Source: Zooshikella sp050749885
Lineage (GTDB): Bacteria; Pseudomonadota; Gammaproteobacteria; Pseudomonadales; Zooshikellaceae
DNA: 64,000 bases
Assembly (NCBI RefSeq): GCF_050749885.1
Contig: NZ_JBOIUB010000008.1
Span: forward strand, 1-64,000
Reading direction: 5' to 3'
The notes beneath the pieces are model-generated. The model saw only the letters and a list, made by a program, of their open reading frames with translations. It did no database searches and was not told the origin of the DNA. Positions within the stretch are counted from its first letter, which is position 1, and each line of letters begins with the position of its first letter. Below are positions 9,143 through 18,224 of this stretch, piece after piece. A program made the translations under genes and the position numbers.

Positions 9143-10405
9143 TTGGAAATGTTCTTGCTTACGATGATTAAAATGCTAACAAGACAACTAACTGTCTTTT
9201 TATTCGTCATACAAAGTTTTCAACTTTATGGAGCACAACAGCATTTTCTAGATGTTACAATCCTCACTGTTGGTACAGAACAAGGTAAAGCATATCGATA
9301 TTTAGCCAGAGAATTTGAGCAACGTTATCCCTCTGTAAAAGTGCGCATTTTGCCTGAAAATGATGCAGCTTATAAAGCAAAGCTGATGACCTGGCTGACA
9401 GCGAAAGAAGGTCCTGATGTTATGTTCTGGCAAGGGGGGGAGCGACTTTTTAATCTAGTACGGCAAGATTTTATTTTGTCTATAGACGATGTATGGCAAC
9501 AACAACAGTGGGAAAAAAACTTTTCTCAGGGTATCAAAAACCTGGTTAACGTCAATGGTAGCTATTATGCAGTCCCCATCAGTTACTATCATTGGGGAAT
9601 TTACTATAACGAAGACGTTTTTAAAGACTATCAGTTATCCCCACCCAATAATTGGCAAGCACTCATAAAAGTATGCAACATATTATCTAAAGCAGGTAAA
9701 AAACCCATTATATTAGGCAACAAAGGTTTATGGCCAGCAATGGCCTGGTTTGATTACTTAAACCTAAGAATTAACGGAATAAATTTCCATAAGAGATTAT
9801 TACAAGGAAAAGAATCTTTTTTACAACCAAAGGTAAAATCAGTTTTTACTTACTGGAAAGAGTTATTAGACCGTAATTGTCTCACCACAGATTACATTGC
9901 CGAGGAATGGTTTGATATTTTACCCGAAATAACACGAAAAAAAGCGGCCATGATACTCATTGGCCACTTTATTGTTTCCAGAGCAGACACACTAACCCAA
10001 AAACTAAAACTCTTTCGTTTCCCCATTATTAATCCTAAAATTCCTGTTTATGAAGAAGCACCAACTGACCTGTTTTTTATCCCCAAAAATACTAGAAACC
10101 TGGTTTACGCAAAACACTTTCTTGAAATGCTGGGTTCACCCAATGTTCAGCGTAATTTCAATCGTATCATGAAGAATATTCCACCTCATCTGGAATCACC
10201 TATCGAGCCAATGAGCCTCACTCAGCAAGGGAAAAAACAGCTTGATAATGCAGAAGGAATTACCCAATATTTTGATCGAGATTCTAAAAAAGAGTTTGTA
10301 GACCTGGTCTTACCAGCAATTAATAACTTCCTTGAGCATAGAGATATTAATCAAATTACTTCTGAGCTAGAAGATTTCAGGGTGAAAATCTTTTCAGCAA
10401 ACTAG
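9143..10405 (+). CDS. Extracellular solute-binding protein, family 1 (sugar-type)
   Basis: A 420-residue periplasmic binding protein for an ABC carbohydrate importer type. It has an N-terminal signal (MLTRQLTVFLFVIQSFQLYGA). The SBP_bac_1 pattern follows: LAREFEQRYPSVKVRIL, KEGPDVMFWQGGERLFNLV, a YYAVPISYYHWGIYYNEDVF segment near residue 150, and a NNWQALIKVC core. A TTG at 9143 sits 9 bases after AAAGGA, while ATGs at 9149 and 9164 are alternatives without better ribosome sites. No permease or ATPase genes are adjacent. The substrate is unknown. The stop codon lies inside a dispersed 16-base motif shared with two other loci. Confidence 0.85.
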   Translation: MEMFLLTMIKMLTRQLTVFLFVIQSFQLYGAQQHFLDVTILTVGTEQGKAYRYLAREFEQRYPSVKVRILPENDAAYKAKLMTWLTAKEGPDVMFWQGGERLFNLVRQDFILSIDDVWQQQQWEKNFSQGIKNLVNVNGSYYAVPISYYHWGIYYNEDVFKDYQLSPPNNWQALIKVCNILSKAGKKPIILGNKGLWPAMAWFDYLNLRINGINFHKRLLQGKESFLQPKVKSVFTYWKELLDRNCLTTDYIAEEWFDILPEITRKKAAMILIGHFIVSRADTLTQKLKLFRFPIINPKIPVYEEAPTDLFFIPKNTRNLVYAKHFLEMLGSPNVQRNFNRIMKNIPPHLESPIEPMSLTQQGKKQLDNAEGITQYFDRDSKKEFVDLVLPAINNFLEHRDINQITSELEDFRVKIFSAN

Positions 10406-10418
10406 GGCCTGTTAACAC
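10403..10418 (+). repeat. Dispersed motif TAGGGCCTGTTAACAC, copy 1
   Basis: Sixteen bases that recur exactly at 16582-16597 and with one change at 36254-36269. Here the first three bases are the stop codon of the binding-protein gene. It may be the end of a mobile element or a scar. No partner end was found. Confidence 0.6.
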
Positions 10419-10471
10419 TATTTGAATATCACTGTTATGAGTAAAAAAAGAAAACTACTTTTGAAGAATAT

Positions 10472-10490
10472 TACGCCAGTCCTTGGCGTA
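10472..10490. terminator. Hairpin between convergent genes
   Basis: TACGCCA-gtcct-TGGCGTA, a perfect 7-bp stem between the convergent binding-protein and oxoamine-synthase genes. It is placed as a bidirectional terminator, although neither side has a strong T-run. Confidence 0.5.
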
Positions 10491-10500
10491 TACAATGCTA

Positions 10501-11706
10501 TTAACTGTCTGACTCAGAATTCAAAACTTCATTTAATATACTGACAAACTCACTAATTTGAGCATGGGTATGACGTGCTGTGAGGGTAAACCGTAACCCT
10601 GTATGTCGTTTTGGTACGACAGGAAACATGGCAACATTACAGTAAAAACCCCGTTCCATTATTTTTCTTGAAAGTCTCACTCCATTATCAGGATCTCCGA
10701 CCCCCACAAAAAATATAGGTGTTAACGGATCAGAATAAACGGGTAATCCATGTTGTTCTAACAACGCCTGACAATGTTGTATATTTGAGTTTAATCTATC
10801 TTGGAAAACGGCTAATTCATTCGACAAGTGCATATCTGCACATATAATACCGGCGCCCAATCCTGCATTGGAGATGGGTCCACCAAATACAATAGGTCCC
10901 CCCATCAGTCGAATTAACTTGCATGTTTTTTCATCTTGGCAAGTAAATACTGCACCTTCTGCTCCAAAGCCTTTTCTTAAGGAAGTTGCAACATATACCC
11001 TGGGATGGTTTTTCAGGCAACCAGATAAACTCCATCCTTCCCCTTTATCGCCAAAGCACGACATACCATGGGCATCATCAAAGTAAATATGTAGTTGTTC
11101 GTAGTTATTTAATAACTCCAGCAACTGATGGTTTGGTGCTCTATCACCAAACATACTATAAATACCATCTGCAAAATACCAAATCTTAGCGTAACTGTTT
11201 TTATGTTTATCCAACAAACTTGTTAGTTGATCCAACCGACTATGTAAAATATGTTTATTCTTTATTCCTTGTCCTGTAAGATACTCAATAACAAACTGCA
11301 CACTTCGATGAACCTGCTGATCTGTAATTAATAAATCTTTTCTATTTATTAACAAAGGTAGTACAGCTATGTGTATTAAATGTGTACTTTGAGCCAGAAC
11401 AACAGGTCGATTGAATATCTTAGTAAGCTTCTCTTCTAGTGACTGATATAATTCTGATGAAATATAGGCTCGTGAGCTTGATAAATGTAAGCCATGTCTA
11501 TTAATAGCATTAATAGATGCTGCTTTCACTTTCGCTTCATGCTCTAACCCTAAATAGCCACAGTTTCCCATATTAACTAACGGTTTATTATCTTTATAAA
11601 TGATTACACCTTCACCTTCTCCGTCATCTACTGTTAAGTAGCATATATCGGCACTGATTACTTTATCAGTATAGTTAAGTAAGCTATCTCGTAAGTTCTC
11701 GTTCAT
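10501..11706 (-). CDS. Alpha-oxoamine synthase paralogue 1 (PLP-dependent acyltransferase)
   Basis: A 401-residue fold-type I PLP enzyme of the BioF/Kbl/serine-palmitoyltransferase/CqsA family, which condenses an amino acid with an acyl thioester, losing CO2, to give an alpha-amino ketone. Family landmarks align with BioF: GNCGYLGLEHE near 48-57, the PLP-stacking His133 in QVHRSV, D210 and H213 in FDDAHG, and the Schiff-base lysine K245 in SLRKGFGAEGAV. The C-terminal RFTLTARHT matches the family's R-x-x-x-T-x-x-H motif. No fused acyl-carrier domain. It is about two-thirds identical by eye to 13318-14598, and a short-chain dehydrogenase lies divergently between them. Biotin genes are absent, so a BioF role is unlikely. 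Substrates unknown. Confidence 0.88.
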   Translation of the reverse strand: MNENLRDSLLNYTDKVISADICYLTVDDGEGEGVIIYKDNKPLVNMGNCGYLGLEHEAKVKAASINAINRHGLHLSSSRAYISSELYQSLEEKLTKIFNRPVVLAQSTHLIHIAVLPLLINRKDLLITDQQVHRSVQFVIEYLTGQGIKNKHILHSRLDQLTSLLDKHKNSYAKIWYFADGIYSMFGDRAPNHQLLELLNNYEQLHIYFDDAHGMSCFGDKGEGWSLSGCLKNHPRVYVATSLRKGFGAEGAVFTCQDEKTCKLIRLMGGPIVFGGPISNAGLGAGIICADMHLSNELAVFQDRLNSNIQHCQALLEQHGLPVYSDPLTPIFFVGVGDPDNGVRLSRKIMERGFYCNVAMFPVVPKRHTGLRFTLTARHTHAQISEFVSILNEVLNSESDS

Positions 11707-12413
11707 GACGCTATACCTTAGTCTGAATTGTCCGTTAATGGGCCCCTTATCCTTAAAATCATTTAACCAGTGAAAACCACATTATCCTTAGTCAAGGCTT
11801 TAATTACTTTAGCTAATACTTATTTAGCTTCAAATCGACTCTTAATATGATTAAAGTGTTAATACAAGGTATAAGCTTTCAATATTCTTTACACTTTAAC
11901 TCTCAGCTTTTTATCTATGTCCTCAGTTACCTACAATTTTCCTTTAAAAATCAACACTGAATAACATACAAAAAAATATTTCTATTAAGACAAAAGCAAC
12001 ATATACACCATTTTTAATGACTGTCAGGTATTAATCCATAAATTGTAATAAATATGTCTTTTTTTAACAAAAATAAAAAGCGTTACTCGATGAACTCACT
12101 TATTTTTCACCAAAATAATGTGTTTACCTTTCACTGTAAGTATAAAAACACCTCTCTTAAGATCTCACCATATTCGATATATGAATATATTTATTGCCTT
12201 GCAATTATCCAGCAAATGTCATTATTACCGTAGTAATAGCTTATTTTTAGATAAACATATCGTGACAAGGATTCACATTTCCTGTATAAAATTACTTTGC
12301 ATACAGTTAAATCATCCTAATGATAGTACTTACCATTAATACAGCCTTTACTGTGGGTATATATCAGATAACATAATTCATCTTTTATCCGCTCAGATAT
12401 ATAAGGATATATA
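11707..12413. other. Intergenic, AT-rich divergent promoter region
   Basis: 707 bases between oxoamine synthase 1 (minus) and the dehydrogenase (plus). Very AT-rich. An inverted repeat CTGTAT...ATACAG with a 13-base spacer lies at 12282-12306, about 110 bases upstream of the dehydrogenase, and could be an operator. A 73-codon frame at 12118-12339 has no gene-like character and is not called. The size of the region suggests complex regulation, but no known binding motif is recognised. Confidence 0.4.
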
Positions 12414-13250
12414 ATGAAACTAAATCAGGAGTGTTCTGCAGTTGTTACGGGAGCGTCACGCGGTATCGGTCGTCATATCGCTCATCAACTCGCAAGTCGC
12501 CAAGTAAAATTAGTTTTAGCCGCCAGAAATGAACAAGATTTAAATGATATAAAACGAGAGCTTTCCGTTTATAACAACAAGGTCTCAGTTGTTAAAACCG
12601 ATGTGCTTAATAAAAGCGACTTACACAACTTATACGATAAAAGCATTGCCGCTTACGGCTCAATTGACATACTCGTTAATAATGCAGGCATTGAAGCTAT
12701 ACAAAACTATGATAGTTTATCTGGAAAACTCATTGAACAAATAATTTCCGTTAACTTAACAGCGCCTATGCTGTTAAGTCAGTTATTTTTAAACCATATG
12801 CAACAACAAAATTCTGGACACATTGTGAATATTGCTTCAGCAGCTGGAATGTTCCCTCCACCATTTTCAGAACCTTATGCCGCAAGTAAGGCAGGACTCA
12901 TTGCATTCACACACTCACTACGAATGAGTTTAAAACAACAAAATTCTCGCGTCAGTTCATCGGCCATTACACCAGGTTTTGTTGATGGCGAAGGGATGTA
13001 TGAAAATGGTAAATCGTTAGGTGGAGAAGCACCCTGGTATGTTGGCAGTATACCAATTCATAAAGTTGCTACGGCTGTCATTAATGCGATTGAAAAAGAT
13101 ATACCCGAACAGGTATTAGTGCCAGGTATGCCTAAAGTAGCTAAAACACTGCAACTTTTCTTTCCCAGAGGTTTTGAGACTATGAGTAAAAAACTTAACT
13201 TATTTAAAACATTAGTGGAAGTTGCTAAAACGCGTGAACAGGTCTCATAG
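12414..13250 (+). CDS. Short-chain dehydrogenase/reductase between the two oxoamine synthases
   Basis: A 278-residue classical SDR using NAD(P)H. It shows the TGASRGIGRHIA cofactor loop near residue 13, the NNAG motif near 89, a catalytic Ser in NIASAAG near 140, and the Y-A-A-S-K active-site motif near 155. The basic residue in TGASRG and AARN after strand 2 suggest NADP(H). The C-terminal part (VLVPGMPKVAKTLQLFFPRGFETM) is hydrophobic, as in membrane-associated ketone reductases such as 3-ketosphinganine reductase. The placement between two oxoamine synthases fits reduction of their amino-ketone product to an amino alcohol. That pathway is inference. Confidence 0.9.
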   Translation: MKLNQECSAVVTGASRGIGRHIAHQLASRQVKLVLAARNEQDLNDIKRELSVYNNKVSVVKTDVLNKSDLHNLYDKSIAAYGSIDILVNNAGIEAIQNYDSLSGKLIEQIISVNLTAPMLLSQLFLNHMQQQNSGHIVNIASAAGMFPPPFSEPYAASKAGLIAFTHSLRMSLKQQNSRVSSSAITPGFVDGEGMYENGKSLGGEAPWYVGSIPIHKVATAVINAIEKDIPEQVLVPGMPKVAKTLQLFFPRGFETMSKKLNLFKTLVEVAKTREQVS

Positions 13251-13279
13251 CTCACATTAGAAATAGACTCCATAAACAA

Positions 13280-13307
13280 ACGTGGCCAGCTTTAAAGCTG
13301 GCCACGT
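13280..13307. terminator. Perfect 28-bp palindrome, bidirectional terminator
   Basis: ACGTGGCCAGCTTT and its exact complement AAAGCTGGCCACGT are contiguous, between the convergent dehydrogenase and oxoamine synthase 2. Read on the minus strand it is followed by TTTGTTT, so it should terminate oxoamine synthase 2. It may also stop plus-strand transcripts. Confidence 0.75.
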
Positions 13308-13317
13308 GTAAAGCCTG

Positions 13318-14598
13318 CTACTGCATTACCGTCTTTCTTTTATAAAAAGCAACTCGTTCAAATGCTGAGTCAACATCATGTATGGTCTTCTTGCTTAATG
13401 CTAATATATTAATTAGTTCATCTTTCAATGTTTCTACGAAATTTTCAATTTGTGTTGTTGTATGACGTGCTGTTAGTGTAAAACGTAATCCCGTATGCTT
13501 TTTAGATACGGCAGGAAATATAGCAATATTACAATAAAATCCACACACCATCATTCTTTGAACCAGTTTCACACCATCATCAGGATCGCCAACACCAATG
13601 AAAAATATAGGTGTTTCCGGGTCAGAGTATACTGGCAAATTATTTAGCTCTAATAGACTTTGACAGTATTTAATGTTTTCATTCAGCTTACTTTGAAAAT
13701 ACGCTAGCTGACCCGATAAGTGAATATCGGCAGATACATTGGCAGCACCCAATCCTCCATTTGAAATAGGTCCACCAAAAATAACAGGGCCGCCCATATG
13801 TCTAACAAGCTTACAAACGGCTTCATCCTGACAAGTAAACACCGCACCTTCTGCACCAAAACCCTTACGTAATGATGTCGCTACATATACTCGCGGGTGA
13901 CCTTTCAAGCAACCAGATAGACTCCATCCTTCGCCTTTTTCTCCAAAACATGACATTCCATGTGCATCATCAAAATATATATGTAATTGTTCATTATCCT
14001 TCAGCAACTGTAATAATTGTTCATTAGGTGAACGATCACCAAACATGCTATAAATACCATCAGCAAGATACCATACCTTCTGATATTTATGTTTATGCTC
14101 ATCAAGTAAAGCTGATAATTGGCCTAAATGGCTGTGTAAAATATATTCAGTTGTAACACCTCGACCACTTAAATACTCACCGATAACTTGCACACTTCTG
14201 TGCACTTGCTGATCAACAATTAATAAATCCTTTGTGTTTATAATAAGGGGAAGTACAGCTAAATGAATTAAGTGGGTTGACTGCGCTAAAACAACAGGAC
14301 GACCAAAGATCTGTGTTAATTTTTCTTCTAGTGATTGGTATAGGTTTGAAGAGATGTACGCTCTTGAACTACTTAAATGTAAACCATGAGTATTAATTGC
14401 ATTGATAGAACCTTCTTTAACAATCTGTTCATGCTCAAGCCCAAGATATCCACAGTTCCCCATGTTAATAAGCTGTCGCTCGTCTTTACGAATAATTGTT
14501 CCATCTCCACCACTGTCATCGACAGATAAATAACATATTTGTGCACTGATTACTTTATCTGCATAATCCAGTAAACTTTCTTTTAAAAGTTCATTCAT
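13318..14598 (-). CDS. Alpha-oxoamine synthase paralogue 2 (PLP-dependent acyltransferase)
   Basis: A 426-residue close paralogue of 10501-11706 in the same orientation, colinear through residue about 400. The same catalytic set is kept: His133 in QVHRSV, D210/H213 in FDDAHG, and K245 in SLRKGFGAEGAV. A 25-residue C-terminal extension ending YKRKTVMQ is unique to this copy. Both copies keep the lysine, unlike eukaryotic serine palmitoyltransferase, where one subunit is catalytically dead, so two active homodimers or an active heterodimer are possible. The copies differ mostly in the region 21-45 and in surface positions, so they may differ in acyl or amino-acid choice. It ends beside a perfect palindromic terminator. 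Confidence 0.88.
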   Translation of the reverse strand: MNELLKESLLDYADKVISAQICYLSVDDSGGDGTIIRKDERQLINMGNCGYLGLEHEQIVKEGSINAINTHGLHLSSSRAYISSNLYQSLEEKLTQIFGRPVVLAQSTHLIHLAVLPLIINTKDLLIVDQQVHRSVQVIGEYLSGRGVTTEYILHSHLGQLSALLDEHKHKYQKVWYLADGIYSMFGDRSPNEQLLQLLKDNEQLHIYFDDAHGMSCFGEKGEGWSLSGCLKGHPRVYVATSLRKGFGAEGAVFTCQDEAVCKLVRHMGGPVIFGGPISNGGLGAANVSADIHLSGQLAYFQSKLNENIKYCQSLLELNNLPVYSDPETPIFFIGVGDPDDGVKLVQRMMVCGFYCNIAIFPAVSKKHTGLRFTLTARHTTTQIENFVETLKDELINILALSKKTIHDVDSAFERVAFYKRKTVMQ

Positions 14599-14881
14599 AA
14601 TATTTGCCTGCCATATAATAATTAAGCGTATGAATTAGTTTGATAAAGATTAAACCGTCAAAATGACAGTTTTGTTTTTATTTTTTTATATGCACAGTAA
14701 TTTTTAATAGACATATGTATTATTGACTTTTAAAAAAAATTATGTGCACAGGTTGTCGGACAGGTAAACAATTACATAAAAATACGTATTTTATTATTGA
14801 GTGGATTATCAAGATAAAGGGAGAAGTATGTATGTATAAAAGAGAATACTTTTGCACTACTTAGTTATCAGTTGACGACAT

Positions 14882-15031
14882 TTAAGTGATAGCACGTTGG
14901 CTTAATAATAAAATGATCACCCACGCAACAAGCAATGGAACGGCTATCACGAGAATAACATCACTCACTACTTTAAACAGCCAACGCATAAAACCGTGAT
15001 ATTTAATATAACGTCGTCGATAAGAATACAT
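14882..15031 (-). CDS. Small membrane protein, 49 residues
   Basis: A short frame starting MYSYRRRYIKYHGFMRW and ending LLLSQRAIT. An arginine-rich head is followed by one strongly hydrophobic helix (about residues 23-43, VSDVILVIAVPLLVAWVIILLL), which looks like a real single-pass inner-membrane peptide by the positive-inside rule. It is preceded by a weak ribosome site (GGTAAAAG). It lies between oxoamine synthase 2 and a pair of other tiny genes. No family recognised. Confidence 0.45.
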   Translation of the reverse strand: MYSYRRRYIKYHGFMRWLFKVVSDVILVIAVPLLVAWVIILLLSQRAIT

Positions 15032-15242
15032 AACTTTTACCAATTCAATATCATATATATATTCTGCAATATATAAGCCAGATCAATATATAATCAGCAA
15101 TTCTATCAATCAAAAACACTCAAACACTCTTTTTTGTAAGACAATTGCATCTTTCTTTAAGTAAATAAATCATGTAGCTTGACAAAAAAACAGTCAATCC
15201 ACATAAATATAAATATCGGGAACAAGGCGATGAGGCATACAC

Positions 15243-15467
15243 ATGAGTCAGAGTATTCGTAAAGTCACTATGGGACTGTCAGAGTTTGATATACGTAATG
15301 TAGAAGAAATTCAACGCTTCACACATGCACGCACTAAAGCAAGTGCGGTATCATACTCATTAGCGCTATCAGCTCAACTAGCTGACATGATAGAGAAAGG
15401 CTCTGAGATTCTTATTAAAGATGCTCATGGAGAAACACACAAACTGGTTTTATCTAATGTAAGCTAA
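15243..15467 (+). CDS. Small protein, ribbon-helix-helix-like, unknown function
   Basis: 74 residues. The centre (FDIRNVEEIQRFTHARTKASAVSYSLALSAQLADMIEKG) has the strand-then-two-helices look of ribbon-helix-helix DNA-binding proteins, with a C-terminal ILIKDAHGETHKLVLSN strand. The start follows ACAAGGCGATGAGG. The next gene starts 4 bases after its stop, so they form an operon. Antitoxin-like size, but no recognisable toxin partner. Function unknown. Confidence 0.6.
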   Translation: MSQSIRKVTMGLSEFDIRNVEEIQRFTHARTKASAVSYSLALSAQLADMIEKGSEILIKDAHGETHKLVLSNVS

Positions 15468-15471
15468 CAGG

Positions 15472-15741
15472 ATGGATGAGAACAAGGATTTTGAAGACTG
15501 GGGAGAAACGGAGTCAGGAGATGAAAGGAACCTACCACTCAGGCCACTGCCAGAACCACTTGAAAACGATAGGCATGTATACAGAACAGCAGTATATGCA
15601 CTCACTGGTGGAATTTTAATCAGTTTACTTGGAGGAATCTGGCTAGCCTCAAATGATAAAGATATTCCACAAATGCTTGTTGCCGTCGCTTCAGCGTGTG
15701 CAGGTGCATTAGGTGCTTTAATAGCCCCCAACCGAGGATAA
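15472..15741 (+). CDS. Small two-helix membrane protein
   Basis: 89 residues with an acidic N-terminal third (MDENKDFEDWGETESGDE), followed by two hydrophobic segments (AVYALTGGILISLLGGIWLA and MLVAVASACAGALGALIAP) separated by a short polar turn, as in a helical hairpin. It is probably translated together with the preceding ribbon-helix-helix-like gene. It resembles small phage- or plasmid-type membrane proteins, but no family is recognised. Confidence 0.6.
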   Translation: MDENKDFEDWGETESGDERNLPLRPLPEPLENDRHVYRTAVYALTGGILISLLGGIWLASNDKDIPQMLVAVASACAGALGALIAPNRG

Positions 15742-15793
15742 TAACAAACATCACTTATCGCTGTTTAAAACATTGATGTAAAAAAAGCTAACA

Positions 15794-16276
15794 CTACATT
15801 TTCTGTGGGGATACATATTGTGAAGCGACCTGATATCGGCAGTTTGCCATAGCAGGTTTAGCTTCCTTAGCAGCTTGACGATTAATTTCCGTTTGTAAAG
15901 TAAGCCAGCTCCCATCTAAGAATGTACTATTGTCCATACGGATATAATTCACTTGGTTTGCTTCAACACTCACAGTCATTGACAACTCATCCTGCATATC
16001 TGGACTATCCATAAACCAATGAGGCCAACGATGACTGACCGTATGCTGCCCAGGTTTCGTAGTGAACACCGTGTAATGCCCTGCAGCAAGCTCTGCTACT
16101 GGCTTATCGTCCCACATAAATATGGCTGAACGTTCTGGCATGGCATCCGTCATTGGACGATATAATACCACCATCGCAGGCTCATCATGACGATGGGCAG
16201 AATCATGAAAAACAGTTGTACATCCAGATAAGAATAAGACACTACAAAGCAAACCTTTAATCACGCACTTCATCAT
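15794..16276 (-). CDS. Lipoprotein with DUF2846-like domain
   Basis: About 160 residues from the paired ATGs at 16276/16273. This start is preferred to an upstream ATG at 16369 because it directly begins a lipoprotein signal, MMKCVIKGLLCSVLFLSGC, with cleavage before Cys. The mature part has MVVLYRPMTDAMPERSAIFMWDDKPVAELAAGHYTVFTTKPGQHTVS, the pattern of DUF2846 lipoproteins (a short beta sandwich displaying a carried value with a PGxH motif). Location: membrane-anchored in the periplasm. Function unknown. Confidence 0.75.
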   Translation of the reverse strand: MMKCVIKGLLCSVLFLSGCTTVFHDSAHRHDEPAMVVLYRPMTDAMPERSAIFMWDDKPVAELAAGHYTVFTTKPGQHTVSHRWPHWFMDSPDMQDELSMTVSVEANQVNYIRMDNSTFLDGSWLTLQTEINRQAAKEAKPAMANCRYQVASQYVSPQKM

Positions 16277-16581
16277 ATATTCCGCTTGAATCAGCCAGAT
16301 TGGATTTAATGAATCAAAGCCACAAGCGGATATATGACACAACTCACAGAAATATTCAACATATTTCACATTATTAATGTGTGATGACTTACAACTACAA
16401 TCGTTCTAATTATCTTATTGCATACATAGCAACATATTTCATTAATTAACAATTTCTACCTGCCACAAAAATGACACTTTTTATCTTCATTTTTGCATTT
16501 TTTTAACGTAAATTTTCACTTTTACCAAATACAATTATCAAGTATTAAGTGCTCTATTAATATATCTACTACATGTACATT

Positions 16582-16597
16582 TAGGGCCTGTTAACAC
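16582..16597 (+). repeat. Dispersed motif TAGGGCCTGTTAACAC, copy 2
   Basis: Exact copy of the 16-base motif at 10403-10418, here 24 bases upstream of creD. Confidence 0.6.
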
Positions 16598-16621
16598 ATG
16601 TTTTAATGGAATAATTATCTT

Positions 16622-17950
16622 ATGCCAACAACCTTTCAACAGTGGTTAAAACAGTCACAGCTTTTAAGGATCTTTATCCTTAGTATTTTAGTACTGCTTT
16701 TACAGATTCCGTTATTTCAAATCAGTGATTTAGTTTATGAACGCGAAACTAGAAAAGCACAAACAGCAGCAGAAATTGCAAGCAAATGGGGCAATAGCCA
16801 GATTTTATTTGGTCCAAGCATTTATGTTCCTTATACCACACACCATGTTAATAATGAGAATGGCAAGGTAATTAGTGAACATCATTGGTACGTTATATTG
16901 CCCCAATCTATGTCTACAATAGCTAATTTATCGATAGAAAAGCGATATAGAAGTTTATATGAAATTCCTGTTTATCAAGCCGATGTTTCTATCAAGGGGC
17001 ACTTTCAACTTCCTGAAACGACACCTGATGGCTTACAGTGGGATAAAGCAATTGTTGCTATTAAACTCAATGACAGTAAAGCACTTATTTCAGGTAAACT
17101 ACAGTGGAATAACCACCCAATAGATTTACAACCTGGTAGTCCACATCTTCCTGGGGATATTCAGTACTTACACAGCTCGCTGCAACTTGATAACGCGGCT
17201 ACAAACTATACGTATAATATTCAACTCAAATTCAACGGAACCAATGAGCTTTATATTGCGCCTGTAGGGAATGAATCAACCATATCGATAGGTGGTAACT
17301 GGGCTGATCCAAGTTTTCAAGGAAACTGGCTACCCCGACAACGCAATATCATTGATACTGAATTCCAGTCACAATGGCAGGTACCGTTCTTAAGTAGAAA
17401 CATTCCTCAATATTGGAATGATGCCAATGATTTCACTGAAGCACTTTCCAATAGTATTGTGGGTGTAAAACTAACAACCCCAACAGACGTGTATCGTCAA
17501 ATTCATCGAGCCATCAAATATGACTTACTTTTCATTGCACTCACCTTCATCGTTATTTGGTTATGGGAAGCAATGGGTCGATTAACCGTCCATTATATTC
17601 AGTACTTACTCATTGGTGCTGGTTTGTGTATGTTTTATCTGTTAACACTCGCCCTTGCCGAACATATTGGCTTTATCGCTGCTTACATACTCGCCAGTAG
17701 TAGTGTTATATTGATGATTACCAGCTATGCCTGGTCTGTATTAAAAACCCCATTCCGAGCGCTCTTATTGGGTGTTATTCTTGTTTGCCTCTACGGCTTC
17801 TTATATACACTGCTTCAAGAACGTGATTATTCTCTATTACTCGGATCAGTCGGCTTATTTCTCGCATTATCAACAGTCATGTACTGTACTAGAAAAATAG
17901 ACTGGAATAACAAAGGCAACCAATTACTTAACAGTAAAATACAGAAATAG
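16622..17950 (+). CDS. creD: CreD-family inner-membrane protein
   Basis: 442 residues. One N-terminal membrane helix (about 15-33), then a large periplasmic domain with the family signatures KAQTAAEIASKWGNSQILFGPSIYVPY and GLQWDKAIVAIKLND. A block of about five to six C-terminal helices runs from about 298 to 425. It matches CreD, the cell-envelope integrity protein of the CreBC regulon in enterics and pseudomonads. The creBC two-component genes are not adjacent. It is a single gene with its own terminator. Confidence 0.9.
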   Translation: MPTTFQQWLKQSQLLRIFILSILVLLLQIPLFQISDLVYERETRKAQTAAEIASKWGNSQILFGPSIYVPYTTHHVNNENGKVISEHHWYVILPQSMSTIANLSIEKRYRSLYEIPVYQADVSIKGHFQLPETTPDGLQWDKAIVAIKLNDSKALISGKLQWNNHPIDLQPGSPHLPGDIQYLHSSLQLDNAATNYTYNIQLKFNGTNELYIAPVGNESTISIGGNWADPSFQGNWLPRQRNIIDTEFQSQWQVPFLSRNIPQYWNDANDFTEALSNSIVGVKLTTPTDVYRQIHRAIKYDLLFIALTFIVIWLWEAMGRLTVHYIQYLLIGAGLCMFYLLTLALAEHIGFIAAYILASSSVILMITSYAWSVLKTPFRALLLGVILVCLYGFLYTLLQERDYSLLLGSVGLFLALSTVMYCTRKIDWNNKGNQLLNSKIQK

Positions 17951-17967
17951 CGCTTAAACCAAATAAC

Positions 17968-18001
17968 GGCAAACATCTAAATTTTTCTTTACATGTTTGC
18001 C
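17968..18001 (+). terminator. Rho-independent terminator of creD
   Basis: GGCAAACAT and ATGTTTGCC form a 9-bp stem with a 16-base loop, followed by a T-rich tract (ATTTCCTTTTTATTT), 17 bases after the creD stop. Confidence 0.75.
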
Positions 18002-18224
18002 ATTTCCTTTTTATTTCACTGAATTTACATTGATATCACTTAGAGGTACTTCTCAACATAAAATAGCAGTCCAACACTGAGTAAGTGATACTTTTATGGT
18101 CCAGTATCATGTTATTAACAGCTTTTAACCTATTATTAATAATTCCCTTCTTCAGTTTTTATTGCAGCCTGCCCTCATGAGTTCACCACCATTGCCGTTC
18201 AAATTTCCCATTCCAACATGAAGG

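Noticed and set aside
12282..12306. Inverted repeat CTGTAT...ATACAG as a LexA box
   Set aside because: A LexA site needs CTGT-N8-ACAG. The spacing here is 17 bases between CTGT and ACAG, so SOS control is not supported.
12118..12339. 73-codon plus-strand frame upstream of the SDR
   Set aside because: No ribosome site, no hydrophobic or domain-like pattern, Tyr/His/Ser/Ile-rich composition of non-coding AT-rich DNA, and it lies in a clear regulatory gap.
10501..14598. The two PLP enzymes as biotin-synthesis BioF
   Set aside because: The catalytic segments resemble BioF, but there are no bioA, bioB, bioC or bioD genes nearby, and two tandem paralogues with a reductase do not fit that pathway.
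15243..15741. Classical toxin-antitoxin pair
   Set aside because: The first gene could be a ribbon-helix-helix antitoxin, but the second lacks any toxin motif and looks like a two-helix membrane protein. Left as unknown.
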